This document shows positions 32,811 to 33,651 of a DNA stretch of 33,651 bases, in pieces. The notes beneath the pieces were generated by a model. That model saw nothing but the letters and a program-made list of their open reading frames with translations. It did no database searches and had not been told where the DNA came from. Both the position numbers and the translations under genes were made by a program. Within the stretch, counting starts at the first letter, position 1; every line of letters starts with the position of its first letter. This stretch comes from Bacteroidales bacterium (GTDB lineage Bacteria; Bacteroidota; Bacteroidia; Bacteroidales; UBA7960): NCBI GenBank assembly GCA_003550725.1, contig PUKZ01000129.1, positions 1 through 33,651 on the forward strand, read 5' to 3'.

Positions 32811-33651
32811 ATGCTTGTTAAAACATTCGGGAGTACTGTTCAGGGGGTCAATGCAACATTAATAACTGTTGAGGTAGACATTACCCAGGGAGTCAGTTTT
32901 CATATGGTTGGGCTACCCGATAATGCTGTAAAAGAAAGTCACCACAGAATCAGTTCAGCTTTAAAAAACAATAATTATCGCATACCCGGCAAAAAAATTA
33001 TTGTTAACATGGCTCCTGCCAATATTCGTAAAGAGGGTTCTGCCTACGATGTGACAATTGCCATAGGCATACTTGCAGCCAGTGGCCAAATAAAGCCCGA
33101 CAACGTAAACAAATACCTTATAATGGGTGAACTATCCCTTGATGGCAGTTTAAAACCAATAAAAGGTGCTTTGCCTATAGCTATTCAGGCTCGCAAAGAA
33201 AACTTTGCCGGCTTTATCCTTCCGGCTTCCAATGCCAGGGAAGCAGCCGTTGTTAACAACATAGATGTTTATGGTGTAAATACTATAACTGATGTTATAG
33301 AGTTTTTCAATGACAAAAAAAAGCTTAGCCCCCTTAAAATCAATACACGCAAAGAATTTATGTCGCGCCTGAACAATTATGAAGTTGATTTCTCTGAGGT
33401 AAAAGGTCAGGAAAACATTAAGCGAGCCTTTGAAGTGTCGGCAGCAGGAGGACATAACCTGATTATGATAGGGCCGCCCGGTTCGGGAAAAACTATGTTG
33501 GCAAAACGTTTACCCACCATATTACCTCCTCCCACTCTACAGGAAGCATTGGAAACCACAAAAATACACAGCGTTGCAGGTAAATTGGATGAAAATGATT
33601 CTTTACTGTCAGTCAGGCCTTTCAGAGCTCCTCACCACACTATCAGTGATG
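32811..33651 (+). CDS. comM: YifB/ComM family Mg-chelatase-like AAA+ protein (3' end beyond the window)
   Basis: This open frame runs off the right edge, so only the first 280 codons are visible. It starts at an ATG following TACAAGTCTT and reads MLVKTFGSTVQGVNA. The N-terminal part (about 1-165) is the ChlI-type S5-like domain of this family (VSFHMVGLPDNAVKES, IIVNMAPANIRKEGSAYD, LIMGELSLDGSLKPIKG). The AAA+ domain begins near 195 with FSEVKGQENIKRAFE and Walker A GPPGSGKT (221-228). The visible end, RPFRAPHHTISD, is a signature of the YifB/ComM group. ComM is a hexameric helicase promoting branch migration in natural transformation; most bacterial copies have that inferred role. The full protein should be about 510 residues. 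Confidence 0.9.
   Translation, partial: MLVKTFGSTVQGVNATLITVEVDITQGVSFHMVGLPDNAVKESHHRISSALKNNNYRIPGKKIIVNMAPANIRKEGSAYDVTIAIGILAASGQIKPDNVNKYLIMGELSLDGSLKPIKGALPIAIQARKENFAGFILPASNAREAAVVNNIDVYGVNTITDVIEFFNDKKKLSPLKINTRKEFMSRLNNYEVDFSEVKGQENIKRAFEVSAAGGHNLIMIGPPGSGKTMLAKRLPTILPPPTLQEALETTKIHSVAGKLDENDSLLSVRPFRAPHHTISD

Noticed and set aside
1-33651. CRISPR array, integrase, transposase, phage or toxin-antitoxin system
   Set aside because: No regularly spaced repeats, recombinase motifs or matching small gene pairs were seen on either strand.

Overview
The window is an AT-rich stretch of chromosome from a member of the Bacteroidota, probably a Bacteroidales/Marinilabiliales-type anaerobe or facultative anaerobe. 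The evidence is a Bacteroidota gene repertoire (a putative porin of the Porin_10 type, a CarboxypepD_reg-like protein, Tricorn-type and M14 peptidases, ExbB/ExbD/TonB), start codons without Shine-Dalgarno sequences, TAnnTTTG-type -7 promoter boxes upstream of several genes, and a large single-chain pyruvate:ferredoxin oxidoreductase. The content is mostly chromosomal housekeeping. I see no transposase, integrase, phage gene or CRISPR array.

Layout. 1-512 holds no convincing gene, only a strong small hairpin. 513-6121 (minus) is a run tig > clpP > clpX > moeA > moaA: a ribosome-bound chaperone, the ClpXP protease and two molybdenum-cofactor genes, the last two overlapping by 17 bp. A tRNA-Leu(UAG) and a short cold-shock protein follow, each with its own promoter-like box and hairpin terminator. 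A SpeD-SpeE fusion (7114-8181) makes spermidine-type polyamines. 8589-11829 is a tight exbB-exbD-tonB-folC cluster that energises outer-membrane transport and ends in a folate gene. A secreted protein with two DUF4168-like repeats and an acidic tail lies convergent to it.

12980-16231 is a Tricorn-like protease. 16333-22007 (minus) is a putative porin followed by pyruvate:ferredoxin oxidoreductase. 22348-25308 holds an erythromycin-esterase-like lipoprotein convergent to an orphan sigma-54 response regulator that lacks a DNA-binding domain, plus a small DUF4878-like lipoprotein. 25835-28426 is an M14 zinc carboxypeptidase and 28783-29574 a CarboxypepD_reg-like envelope protein. The window ends with a cyclic-2,3-diphosphoglycerate-synthetase-like P-loop protein, pyrB-pyrI, and the first 280 codons of a ComM/YifB AAA+ protein cut by the window edge.

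No single locus reads as an obvious new system. The most unusual items are the SpeD-SpeE fusion with a divergent catalytic loop, the compact MoaA lacking about 45-50 internal residues, the HTH-less sigma-54 activator with GSFTSA in place of GAFTGA, the archaeal-type cPGS homologue beside pyrBI, the tandem DUF4168-like protein, and the Tricorn homologue whose His-orienting serine is glycine.
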